Positions 1 to 5,967 of a stretch of 6,736 nucleotides of DNA are shown here, piece by piece. This DNA comes from Phycisphaerales bacterium (GTDB lineage Bacteria > Planctomycetota > Phycisphaerae > Phycisphaerales > UBA1924), in assembly GCA_029212425.1 (NCBI GenBank), contig JARGNC010000136.1, positions 1-6,736 on the forward strand, read 5' to 3'. Made by a program: the position numbers and the translations under genes. A model generated the notes under the pieces. It made no database searches. It saw only the letters and a program-made list of their open reading frames with translations, and was not told the origin of the DNA. Position 1 is the stretch's first letter, and every line of letters begins with the position of its first letter.

Positions 1-635
1 GCTAAAAAAACAACCGCTTCAGAAATCTCACGAACACTTGTATACCGCCCTATCGCAATACGATCTCGTCGAGCTTCTGTCTCTGGAAGACTATCAACAA
101 ATCCAGGAAGCACATTGTTCATCCGGATCGACTCGCGAGCAAACTCCGTGCTGAACATCTTCGTAAACGCCGAAAGTCCCGCGCGAAAGACCGCTGAAGT
201 CGGGAAGTCCGGATCCGGCTCAACCGCCGCAAATGAAGACACATTGACTATCGATCCACCGCCTTGTTGCTTCATCACCGGAACAACTAACCTTGCAACA
301 CGGATCACACTGGTCAAATAAATATCCATACCCGTATGCCACTCGTCATCACTCAGTTCAAGCACCCCACCCTTTGCGCCATGTCCAGTACTATTGACCA
401 CCGCATCAACACGACCAAAGCGTGCAATCGCCCCGTCGACAAACCCTTCAAGATCCTCAACTACAAGATTCGAACCTGTATAACCAAACCCACCAAGCTC
501 ATTCGCAAGCCGCTCACCCTTCCCAGAAGATGACATCACCCCTACCGCGTAACCACGCTCATACAGCGCACGAGCAGCATCAGCCCCGATCCCGCTCCCA
601 CCTCCGATCACCAATGCTACAGATTTATCCGACAT
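1..635 (-). CDS. Atypical short-chain dehydrogenase/reductase (SDR), 3' end outside window
   Basis: Reading leftward from the ATG at 635-633, 211 complete codons are open to the window edge, so the C-terminus is missing. Residues 4-17 carry the first Rossmann strand and the glycine-rich NAD(P)-binding motif GGGSGIG (11-17). NSTG at 81-84 takes the place of the usual NNAG. VNVSS (130-134) supplies the conserved Ser134. The end (about 172-211) has the usual NVLPGF and EAVVFL segments. The rest of the tetrad is changed: the Asn of the VNL helix is Tyr106, the Tyr of YxxxK is Ser147 and its Lys is Arg151. The frame is clean, so this is not decay. From memory it resembles an atypical SDR group in Alphaproteobacteria with PTSAVFRAGL at this spot. 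It is probably a cytoplasmic oxidoreductase with altered chemistry, or a binding protein; the substrate is unknown. It is divergent from the gene at 697. The SDR assignment is firm; its activity is not. Confidence 0.88.
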   Translation of the reverse strand, partial: MSDKSVALVIGGGSGIGADAARALYERGYAVGVMSSSGKGERLANELGGFGYTGSNLVVEDLEGFVDGAIARFGRVDAVVNSTGHGAKGGVLELSDDEWHTGMDIYLTSVIRVARLVVPVMKQQGGGSIVNVSSFAAVEPDPDFPTSAVFRAGLSAFTKMFSTEFARESIRMNNVLPGFVDSLPETEARRDRIAIGRYTSVREISEAVVFL

Positions 636-641
636 ATCAAA

Positions 642-647
642 CTCCCT
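642..647 (-). promoter_or_regulatory. Shine-Dalgarno of the SDR gene
   Basis: On the minus strand AGGGAG sits six bases before the ATG at 635-633. This fixes the start of the SDR gene and shows that at least some genes here use a classical ribosome binding site. The rest of the 61-base divergent gap (636-696) shows no convincing -35/-10 pair on either strand. Confidence 0.6.
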
Positions 648-696
648 AAGATCGACCTCCACCACTCTAGCCGACTTCCCCCCTACCCTTCCTCCT

Positions 697-972
697 ATGC
701 CTGAATCCATCCACAACTTCCTCTTCTCCTACTACGGCCTCGACTGGGCCGCCGCCGTCTTCATGTTCCTCTCCATGTACAGACTCGGAAAGCACCACAA
801 AGACGGCTTCGTCTACGCCGCCCTCGCCTCAATCTGCTGGATCGCCTTCAACCTCATCGCCCAATCCGCCGCCGGAGTCGTCGCCAACCTCATCATCGCC
901 GTCATGGCCTTCCGCTCACTCGCGACATGGTCCAAGACCCACCCGAGCGCATCAACCACTCCTGACTCCTAA
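697..972 (+). CDS. Small three-helix membrane protein, function unknown
   Basis: This 91-residue protein has three likely membrane segments: about 16-30, 38-56 and 58-76. A short basic loop (GKHHKDG, 31-37) joins the first two, and a polar Ser/Thr/Pro-rich tail follows Trp78. There is no separate signal peptide. Size, helix count and the pattern W-I-x-F-N-L-I then V-x-A-N-L-I recall single three-helix units of the SemiSWEET/PnuC-like kind, small solute carriers that work as oligomers. That is a weak resemblance from memory and no substrate can be named. No Shine-Dalgarno precedes the ATG; the upstream bases are pyrimidine-rich. Codons are strongly C-ending, and the next gene starts 8 bases after the stop, so the two are probably one transcript. 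It is divergent from the SDR gene. The coding call is good; the function is open. Confidence 0.72.
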   Translation: MPESIHNFLFSYYGLDWAAAVFMFLSMYRLGKHHKDGFVYAALASICWIAFNLIAQSAAGVVANLIIAVMAFRSLATWSKTHPSASTTPDS

Positions 973-980
973 ACTCCGCC

Positions 981-1358
981 ATGTTCACGATCCAGGTCAC
1001 CCACGAGTTCTGCGCCGCACACACGATTTCCATTCTCGGAAATCAGGAACCCATCCACGGCCACAACTTCAAAACCACCGCGACCATCTCAGGCGCAACC
1101 CTCGACGACGACGGACTCCTCTGCGACTTCCACACCGTCCAAGATCAGCTCATCGACATCTGCAAGCCCTTCACAAACAACAATCTCAACGAAACCCCAC
1201 CCTTCGACACACTCAACCCCACCGCCGAGCTCATCGCCAAACACATCGCCGACGAGCTTGCGGATCGCTTAGACGAATCCCTCTCGCCGCACGCAAAGGT
1301 CCACTCGGTTTCCATCACCGAAGCCCCCAACTGCCTCGCGACCTACTCGCGCGAATGA
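981..1358 (+). CDS. 6-pyruvoyl-tetrahydropterin synthase / 6-carboxytetrahydropterin synthase (QueD) family protein
   Basis: A 125-residue, full-length T-fold protein of the PTPS/QueD family. Members convert 7,8-dihydroneopterin triphosphate to a tetrahydropterin (queuosine or biopterin route) or, in PTPS-III, cleave the side chain to feed folate synthesis. Zinc ligands are His14 (CAAH), His26 and His28 (HGHNF). Glu114 (ITEAPNC) is the usual pterin-anchoring Glu, and NPTAE (79-83) matches the conserved helix start. The catalytic Cys is missing; the region reads Q22-E23-P24-I25-H26-G27-H28, which matches the ExxHGH form. The Asp-His pair of LDHHYLN is replaced by T65-N66 in FTNNNLN. From memory, planctomycete and deltaproteobacterial homologues share EPxHGHNW and NLNExPPF, so this looks like a conserved subfamily. 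The enzyme is cytoplasmic and follows the membrane-protein gene by 8 bases without a Shine-Dalgarno. The family is sure; the exact reaction is not. Confidence 0.88.
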   Translation: MFTIQVTHEFCAAHTISILGNQEPIHGHNFKTTATISGATLDDDGLLCDFHTVQDQLIDICKPFTNNNLNETPPFDTLNPTAELIAKHIADELADRLDESLSPHAKVHSVSITEAPNCLATYSRE

Positions 1359-1462
1359 TTCCCTTCGACAGTCCCTGACAACGCGCAGATAACGCGCCGG
1401 ACCCTCCCAAAGTCCTGAGTTGAACACCCCAATCCGAGTCCCACCAAACTCACCCCTCCGCA

Positions 1463-1494
1463 GCGCCGATCTGAAACACACAGATCGCAGGCGC
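1463..1494 (+). promoter_or_regulatory. Bulged hairpin in the leader of the low-complexity protein gene
   Basis: GCGCC (1463-1467) plus GATCTG (1468-1473) can pair with CAGATC (1481-1486) and GGCGC (1490-1494). This gives an 11-bp stem with a 7-base loop and a 3-base bulge (1487-1489). It lies 39 bases before the start codon at 1534. It could be an mRNA stability or translation element, or a DNA site, since both arms contain GATC. The rest of the 175-base gap (1359-1533) holds a short direct repeat AACGCGC (1380-1386 and 1391-1397) but no convincing promoter. Function is inferred only from position and shape. Confidence 0.4.
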
Positions 1495-1521
1495 GATCTA
1501 CGAACCAACACCCCCACAAAT

Positions 1522-1527
1522 AAGGGA
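1522..1527 (+). promoter_or_regulatory. Shine-Dalgarno deciding the start at 1534
   Basis: AAGGGA ends six bases before the ATG at 1534. This selects the 151-residue reading over an upstream in-frame TTG at 1420. The TTG would add 38 residues rich in Arg, Pro and Thr, unlike the rest of the protein. Confidence 0.65.
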
Positions 1528-1533
1528 CCACAC

Positions 1534-1989
1534 ATGTTCAACACACCATTCGCATTCAACGCATTCCCAGGCTTCCAGAACTTCCAAGGATTCCAAGGCA
1601 ATCCATCATGGAACCAAGGCTTCAACACCCCATTCTCAGGATTCAACAACTGGTCAAACGCAGCATGGAACTCAACTCCATGGTCAGCACAAAGCCAATG
1701 GTCAAACACACCTTGGAACTGGAACACCCCATCATTCAGCAACTTCAACGGCTTCCAAGGTTTCTCACCTTGGAACCAGTCATTCAACCAGTGGGCGCCA
1801 ACCAACGCATGGAACGGTTTCAACACCCCATTCGCAGGTCAGTTCCCATCACCATTCGGTTTCAACTGGTGGAACGCTGAAGGCAACCAGTCCGAATCAG
1901 GCACCCCAAGCTTCAACGGCACCCCGTTCGGTTTCAGCCCATTCACCGGCTTCAACCCAGCAGCAGGTCAAACCAACCAAGCCGCATAA
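1534..1989 (+). CDS. Phe/Trp/Asn-rich prion-like low-complexity protein, unknown function
   Basis: A 151-residue protein I do not recognise. It uses eleven amino acids: about 26 Asn, 25 Phe and 12 Trp, with Gly, Pro, Ser, Gln, Thr and Ala, two Glu (116 and 121), and Met only at the start. Lys, Arg, His, Asp, Cys, Tyr, Leu, Ile and Val are absent. FNTPF recurs at 2-6, 30-34 and 96-100; variants include FNGTPF (127-132), FQGF and SNTPW. There is no signal peptide or membrane segment. Aromatic residues spaced by polar Asn/Gln/Ser/Gly are the sticker-and-spacer pattern of prion-like, condensate- or fibre-forming proteins. Phe and Asn are almost all TTC and AAC, and the start has a good Shine-Dalgarno, so expression may be high. 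It has its own leader and a strong terminator, suggesting a single-gene unit. A scaffold, inclusion or matrix role is only inference. Coding status is well supported by frame, binding site and terminator. Confidence 0.82.
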   Translation: MFNTPFAFNAFPGFQNFQGFQGNPSWNQGFNTPFSGFNNWSNAAWNSTPWSAQSQWSNTPWNWNTPSFSNFNGFQGFSPWNQSFNQWAPTNAWNGFNTPFAGQFPSPFGFNWWNAEGNQSESGTPSFNGTPFGFSPFTGFNPAAGQTNQAA

Positions 1990-2015
1990 TCTAATTCCAG
2001 CACAACGCTGAACAC

Positions 2016-2045
2016 AAAGAGCCCCGCAATCTCGCGGGGCTCTTT
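2016..2045. terminator. Perfect bidirectional intrinsic terminator between convergent genes
   Basis: AAAGAGCCCCGC (2016-2027) pairs perfectly with GCGGGGCTCTTT (2034-2045) around the 6-base loop AATCTC. The 12-bp stem is GC-rich at the tip and closes with A/T pairs that give a short U-tract in either direction. It lies 26 bases after the stop of the low-complexity protein gene and 23 bases beyond the stop of the M16 gene arriving from the right, so it can end both transcripts. Confidence 0.9.
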
Positions 2046-2068
2046 CATGCGCTGTTCAAACTCCTTGC

Positions 2069-4930
2069 TCACCGTTCAGACCCAACCATCTCCACCCGGA
2101 AGTGATCCCCCTCGCGATACCACTTCCCAAACGCATCCCCGATCTTCTCTGCTTCAAGCGAGCGATACGACTCCGCGATCGACCACACCGCGTCCACATT
2201 GCCTTCCAACATACCAAGCCGAGCCAATCGAGCAGACCAGAAAACCGTGCGATCAATCCCCTTGCTCAGCATCCCATCAATCGCTTTGCGAGGACCTGCA
2301 ATCTCGCTGTCAAGCACACCCTCCATCGCCATCTGTTCAATCTCTGACTCAAGCACTTCCGTCCAGTGCTCAATCTCGCTCGGATCACACTCAACGCGAG
2401 CGAACATCACCACGCGTCCAGGCACAAGATCCACCGTCATCGCTCCGCTGAGCATCTTCCGATCATCACCCATTCCCGCAAACCGATCCCGCAAGCGATT
2501 ATCAAGCACCAATCCCGCAACCGTCAGCGCTCTGAATCCCTCCAGATCAGCAACATCACACCCGCCAAAACCCACCATCACCCCTTCCCAACCATCACCG
2601 CTGCGCATCCGAACAACCCTCGGCCCAACCTCAACCGACTCCACACCCTCCCTGCGTGAGTCTGAATCAAGCGCAGACCGATCTCCTGACTCACGAACAG
2701 TCTCGATCGAGCCAAACTGCTCAGCGCAGACCTCGATCGCAGCTTGCCCATCAATCTCTCCCGCGATACCGACTTCCAGTTGCCCGTGACTGAGTTGCTG
2801 ACGGATCCACCCACGCGCGGAGCGTGCATCAATCTCTTCACCAAACGCACGCGGATCGCGAAGCTCAAACCCAACCCCAAAGACCCTTCCGATACCCGCT
2901 TCCATCGAATCCACTGGAACACCAATCCAACGCGCCCCGCTCTCCGCCTCTTTCGAAACCTCCTCAATCAGATCCCCCTCGATGCGAAGATCGGTCAGCA
3001 CCGCGCGAACAAACTCCGCACCAAGCCCGAAAGATTCCTCAGGCGCGGATACCTGAATCTCGATGCCCCAGACCCCCCTGCTGACCCCCACCTCAATCCC
3101 ATGCTCCACCAGAATCCCGCGGAGTTCCCGCTCTGTCTTCGAACGGATCGCGCCGCGCTCGATCGCCGCTGCAAAAATATCTCCAGCGCCGTGCATGGAC
3201 ACATCCTCGATCGAATCAAATCCGATCCGAACCACCATCGACACATGCCCCGGATTCTCCATATCCGACATCTCGCGATGACGCACCTCCACCCCATTAC
3301 TGAGCGTCGCAGAAATCGTTCCCGATAGTTGATGAACCGAGATCTCAGCAACCTCGCCGCCGCTGTCTGAACGATTCAGGATGGGACCACGCAGATCATC
3401 AATCCAATCCGCCGCGAGCACCTCTGGATCAATCCCACGAGCTTTCTCGATGACATCTTTCACCACCGATTCATCCACGCCTTTTTCTGAATCAAGCAGC
3501 ACCAACACCGCAGGATCACGCTCACCAAAGTTCTCTCGAACAATCTCGTTGACGCGTGCAACATCGATCGCGTCGAGCCACTCCTCCGCGTGATGCTCCC
3601 ACTTGAGCAAATCTTTCAAAGGCCTCCCCATCGACATCATCCAACTCAACATCCGCGCCCGCTCGCGTGTTGTCGCGTTCCTCCACTGGTCAGTCTCATA
3701 CTCCCACTGCTGCAAAACCCACTCACGCGCACGCTCGACTTCATACGCACTGAACCCATCGCGGATCATTCGTTGCCGTTCCACTTCCAAGCTCGTCAGC
3801 GCTTTCTCCCAAACACCGCTCTCTTGATCGTCGTCTTCGTTCTCCGCCAGTTCTGCGATCATCTGCCCGAACCGGTACCGCCCCATCAAATCCCCCGCTT
3901 CCCCGCGAGCGATCTCAATACCCTCGCACTCGCGGCGCATCAATCTATTCAAGCGATACCGCATCACTTCGCCGGACAGCCCGAGCTCAAGCATGTCGCG
4001 ATAATCTCGTTCATCCCACACGCGATCCTGCTCATCTCCCAACCACACCAACCCCACCAGCGAGCCTTCCATCCGAGGCTCATTCATCACCACCACGCGA
4101 CCACCAAGGTTTGGCTTCAGCACCGGAACCACAAACCTGGTCGTAAGCTGTCCACGCTCACAACCATCAAACACCATCCGCGCCTCAGCGATCACCGCAG
4201 CCGCATCCACATCACCGATGACCATCACGCTCGCTTGTGTCACGTTCCATGACCTTGCAATGTACTCGCGCACCGCATCGTTTGAAAGCCGCTCGCATTG
4301 CTCGCGCGTCGCCAACGGATCTCGGCTATACCCGCTCCCATCCATCAACTCTGGGAGCCAACGCCGACTCATCGAACGCTCAACCTGATCCGCATCGATC
4401 GAGTCAATCTCCGCGAGCATTCCCCCTCGCACCCGATCGATCACTTCATCGCTCGGCTCAAACGCATCAACCAACTCACGCGCAAACATCAAACCATCAA
4501 GGATCAGTCCATCCTCATCATCCTCATCACCAAAGATGAACGCGACATGATCCCGCGTAATCATCGGGCCCAAACCTGCAGCCGCCCACGATTCTGATCC
4601 CATGCCGGACATGGATTCATCAATCCCCATCAACTCAAGCATCCGATCATGCGTAAACCCACCAACCCCATACATCGCCGCACGCGACGCCGCCATGGTC
4701 GCGCCGCGTTCATGATCAAGCTCGCTCATCGATCCGCGATGCAAACGCACCACCACCTGCGTCCCACCCTTCATCCCCTGCTCAGCGTACACCACAACTT
4801 CGAGCCCGCACTCAAGCGTCGCCCGCTGGACCTTTCCGTCGCTTTCTGCATCCAAACCCGCGAGCGCACCCATCACCAAGCCGCACACGCAAGCAGTTAC
4901 TACACAAAGCTGAACTCGATTCCATTGCAC
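2069..4930 (-). CDS. Exported M16 (insulinase/processing-peptidase) family protein, zinc motif lost
   Basis: About 953 residues from a GTG at 4930-4928, which gives a clean signal peptide: MQWNR, then a hydrophobic stretch at about 6-24. A TTG at 4960 would add ten residues. The protein has the four-part M16 build in two halves. The first half (about 35-480) opens with TLECGLEVVVY and GSMSELD (67-73), and ASVMVIGDVD (233-242) is typical of its second domain. The second half starts near 535 (ATLSNGVEV, 541-549). Active M16 peptidases have HxxEH about ten residues after the GSxxE strand; here the aligned GATMAASRAAMYG gives M79-A-A-S82-R83, so all three key residues are gone. It is therefore probably a non-catalytic partner or binding protein in the cell envelope. 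No active M16 partner is in the window. Codons are G/T-rich. It is convergent with the gene ending at 1989. The family is confident; lack of peptidase activity is likely. Confidence 0.83.
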   Translation of the reverse strand: MQWNRVQLCVVTACVCGLVMGALAGLDAESDGKVQRATLECGLEVVVYAEQGMKGGTQVVVRLHRGSMSELDHERGATMAASRAAMYGVGGFTHDRMLELMGIDESMSGMGSESWAAAGLGPMITRDHVAFIFGDEDDEDGLILDGLMFARELVDAFEPSDEVIDRVRGGMLAEIDSIDADQVERSMSRRWLPELMDGSGYSRDPLATREQCERLSNDAVREYIARSWNVTQASVMVIGDVDAAAVIAEARMVFDGCERGQLTTRFVVPVLKPNLGGRVVVMNEPRMEGSLVGLVWLGDEQDRVWDERDYRDMLELGLSGEVMRYRLNRLMRRECEGIEIARGEAGDLMGRYRFGQMIAELAENEDDDQESGVWEKALTSLEVERQRMIRDGFSAYEVERAREWVLQQWEYETDQWRNATTRERARMLSWMMSMGRPLKDLLKWEHHAEEWLDAIDVARVNEIVRENFGERDPAVLVLLDSEKGVDESVVKDVIEKARGIDPEVLAADWIDDLRGPILNRSDSGGEVAEISVHQLSGTISATLSNGVEVRHREMSDMENPGHVSMVVRIGFDSIEDVSMHGAGDIFAAAIERGAIRSKTERELRGILVEHGIEVGVSRGVWGIEIQVSAPEESFGLGAEFVRAVLTDLRIEGDLIEEVSKEAESGARWIGVPVDSMEAGIGRVFGVGFELRDPRAFGEEIDARSARGWIRQQLSHGQLEVGIAGEIDGQAAIEVCAEQFGSIETVRESGDRSALDSDSRREGVESVEVGPRVVRMRSGDGWEGVMVGFGGCDVADLEGFRALTVAGLVLDNRLRDRFAGMGDDRKMLSGAMTVDLVPGRVVMFARVECDPSEIEHWTEVLESEIEQMAMEGVLDSEIAGPRKAIDGMLSKGIDRTVFWSARLARLGMLEGNVDAVWSIAESYRSLEAEKIGDAFGKWYREGDHFRVEMVGSER

Positions 4931-4978
4931 GAATGTGCCACTCCATATCTCAGCATACAAAGACCCGCCGAGTACATG

Positions 4979-4984
4979 AATATA
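4979..4984 (-). promoter_or_regulatory. Possible -10 element for the M16 gene
   Basis: The minus strand reads TATATT here, about 49 bases before the GTG start at 4930. It is the only A/T-rich hexamer in the 136-base gap (4931-5066) after rsmD. No good -35 lies at the expected distance, so this is weak. If real, it favours the GTG over the TTG at 4960, which would leave almost no leader. Confidence 0.25.
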
Positions 4985-5066
4985 CCGCTTCTGAGCACCG
5001 ATGATGCACCCCGATCGCGATCAGCCACACATCTCCCCCACCGCAGTCCAACCTCATCCCAGATTC

Positions 5067-5861
5067 TCATTCAGCAGCGGGTTTCCGCATATAAAGGTGA
5101 ATCGCCGTCGATCCATACACATGCGTCTCAGGACCGTACGCGCCTTCCATCTCAAGCGAGATGTCCCATGTCCGATAGTTCGGGGTCCCACCATCCTTCT
5201 TGTCATCTGCTTCCCGCGCCCACTCCGCTTCCCAGTCGCCATCCAAGTCGATCTCGACCATCTCCTCCCCCTCGATCAACTCTTTGCGCTCAAGCGGAGG
5301 ACGCCCCTTGTACTTCTTGTCTTCTTTCCCGCTTTCTTCAACAATCGCTTCCCCTTCATCATCAATCAGCTCACGATGATAGAAAGGCCAAGGCGTGCGG
5401 ATGATCGCGTACCCCGTCTCATCAAGCATCCCGATCAATCGCTCGAACTGCTTCTTCACGCGAGGCCAATCGTCATGGTCCCGCACCATGGGATACGGCG
5501 GATCCATAAACACAATGTGCGCCGGCTTGGGACATCGCGACAGCGTCGCAGGTCCAAGCGCATCGCAACACGCGACCTCAACACGATCCCCACACCCAAG
5601 CATCTCGATGTTGTCCTCAAGCGTCTTGACCATCCGACGATCACGCTCAACACACACCACCCTGCTCGCGCCCTGGCTCGCCATCTCAAGCCCAACCGAA
5701 CCCGATCCAGCGAACACATCAATCACCCCGACATCCTCAAAGTGTCCACGAAGGAGATTGAACATCGCCTCTTTGACCATATCCGGGATCGGACGCGTCT
5801 CCACCCCTTTGGGAAGCGGGTGCAATCGACGACGACGGTATTCTCCACTGATGATTCGCAT
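5067..5861 (-). CDS. rsmD: 16S rRNA (guanine(966)-N(2))-methyltransferase RsmD with acidic insert
   Basis: RsmD transfers a methyl group from S-adenosylmethionine to N2 of G966 (E. coli numbering) in 16S rRNA during 30S assembly. The 264-residue protein starts with the family signature MRIISGEYRRRRL (1-13) and TRP (22-24). It has the SAM-binding loop DVFAGSGSVGLE (48-59), the acidic ribose contact VERD (71-74) and the catalytic DPPY (120-123). It closes with HVYGSTAIHLYMRK (247-260), matching the last strands. Usual RsmD proteins are about 180-200 residues; the excess is a highly charged segment at roughly 164-245, rich in Glu, Asp and Lys, between the last core strands. The ATG at 5861 fits the conserved N-terminus exactly, although no well-spaced Shine-Dalgarno is seen. 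It lies downstream of the gene at 5968-6624, behind a weak terminator. The assignment is strong. Confidence 0.93.
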   Translation of the reverse strand: MRIISGEYRRRRLHPLPKGVETRPIPDMVKEAMFNLLRGHFEDVGVIDVFAGSGSVGLEMASQGASRVVCVERDRRMVKTLEDNIEMLGCGDRVEVACCDALGPATLSRCPKPAHIVFMDPPYPMVRDHDDWPRVKKQFERLIGMLDETGYAIIRTPWPFYHRELIDDEGEAIVEESGKEDKKYKGRPPLERKELIEGEEMVEIDLDGDWEAEWAREADDKKDGGTPNYRTWDISLEMEGAYGPETHVYGSTAIHLYMRKPAAE

Positions 5862-5920
5862 ACCCCAATCAAGCCCCCCTCAACACCCAAAGTAAACCCT
5901 GTCACCTGCGAACAGCGCAT

Positions 5921-5939
5921 AAAAAAAGCTCATCGAGCC
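5921..5939 (-). terminator. Weak intrinsic terminator after the 5968-6624 gene
   Basis: On the minus strand GGCTC-GAT-GAGCT is followed directly by a run of seven T. The stem is only four Watson-Crick pairs plus a G-U, with a 3-base loop, so it probably terminates only partly and may let transcription run into rsmD. Confidence 0.4.
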
Positions 5940-5967
5940 GTATTCCAATCTTCAGATCCAATTTTGC

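Noticed and set aside
1364..1393. TTCGAC with GATAAC 18 bases later as a promoter for the low-complexity gene
   Set aside because: The upstream hexamer matches the consensus poorly, and in a planctomycete-like genome such weak pairs occur often by chance.
1420..1533. Upstream TTG start extending the low-complexity protein by 38 residues
   Set aside because: The added residues are basic and unlike the rest, they would run through the leader hairpin, and AAGGGA directly supports the ATG at 1534.
1269..1826. Minus-strand open frame of 185 codons across the low-complexity gene
   Set aside because: It mirrors the repeats of the + strand gene, has no Shine-Dalgarno and crosses into the PTPS-family gene. 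The + frame has the binding site and the terminator.
3575..3600. HHAEEW in the M16 protein as a displaced zinc motif
   Set aside because: It lacks the final His of HxxEH and sits in the second domain of the first half (residues about 446-451), not in the M16 active-site helix.
5008..5030. Palindrome GATCGCGATC between rsmD and the M16 gene as an operator
   Set aside because: GATC and CGATCGCG-like words are frequent throughout this window, so a single copy is not evidence of a binding site.
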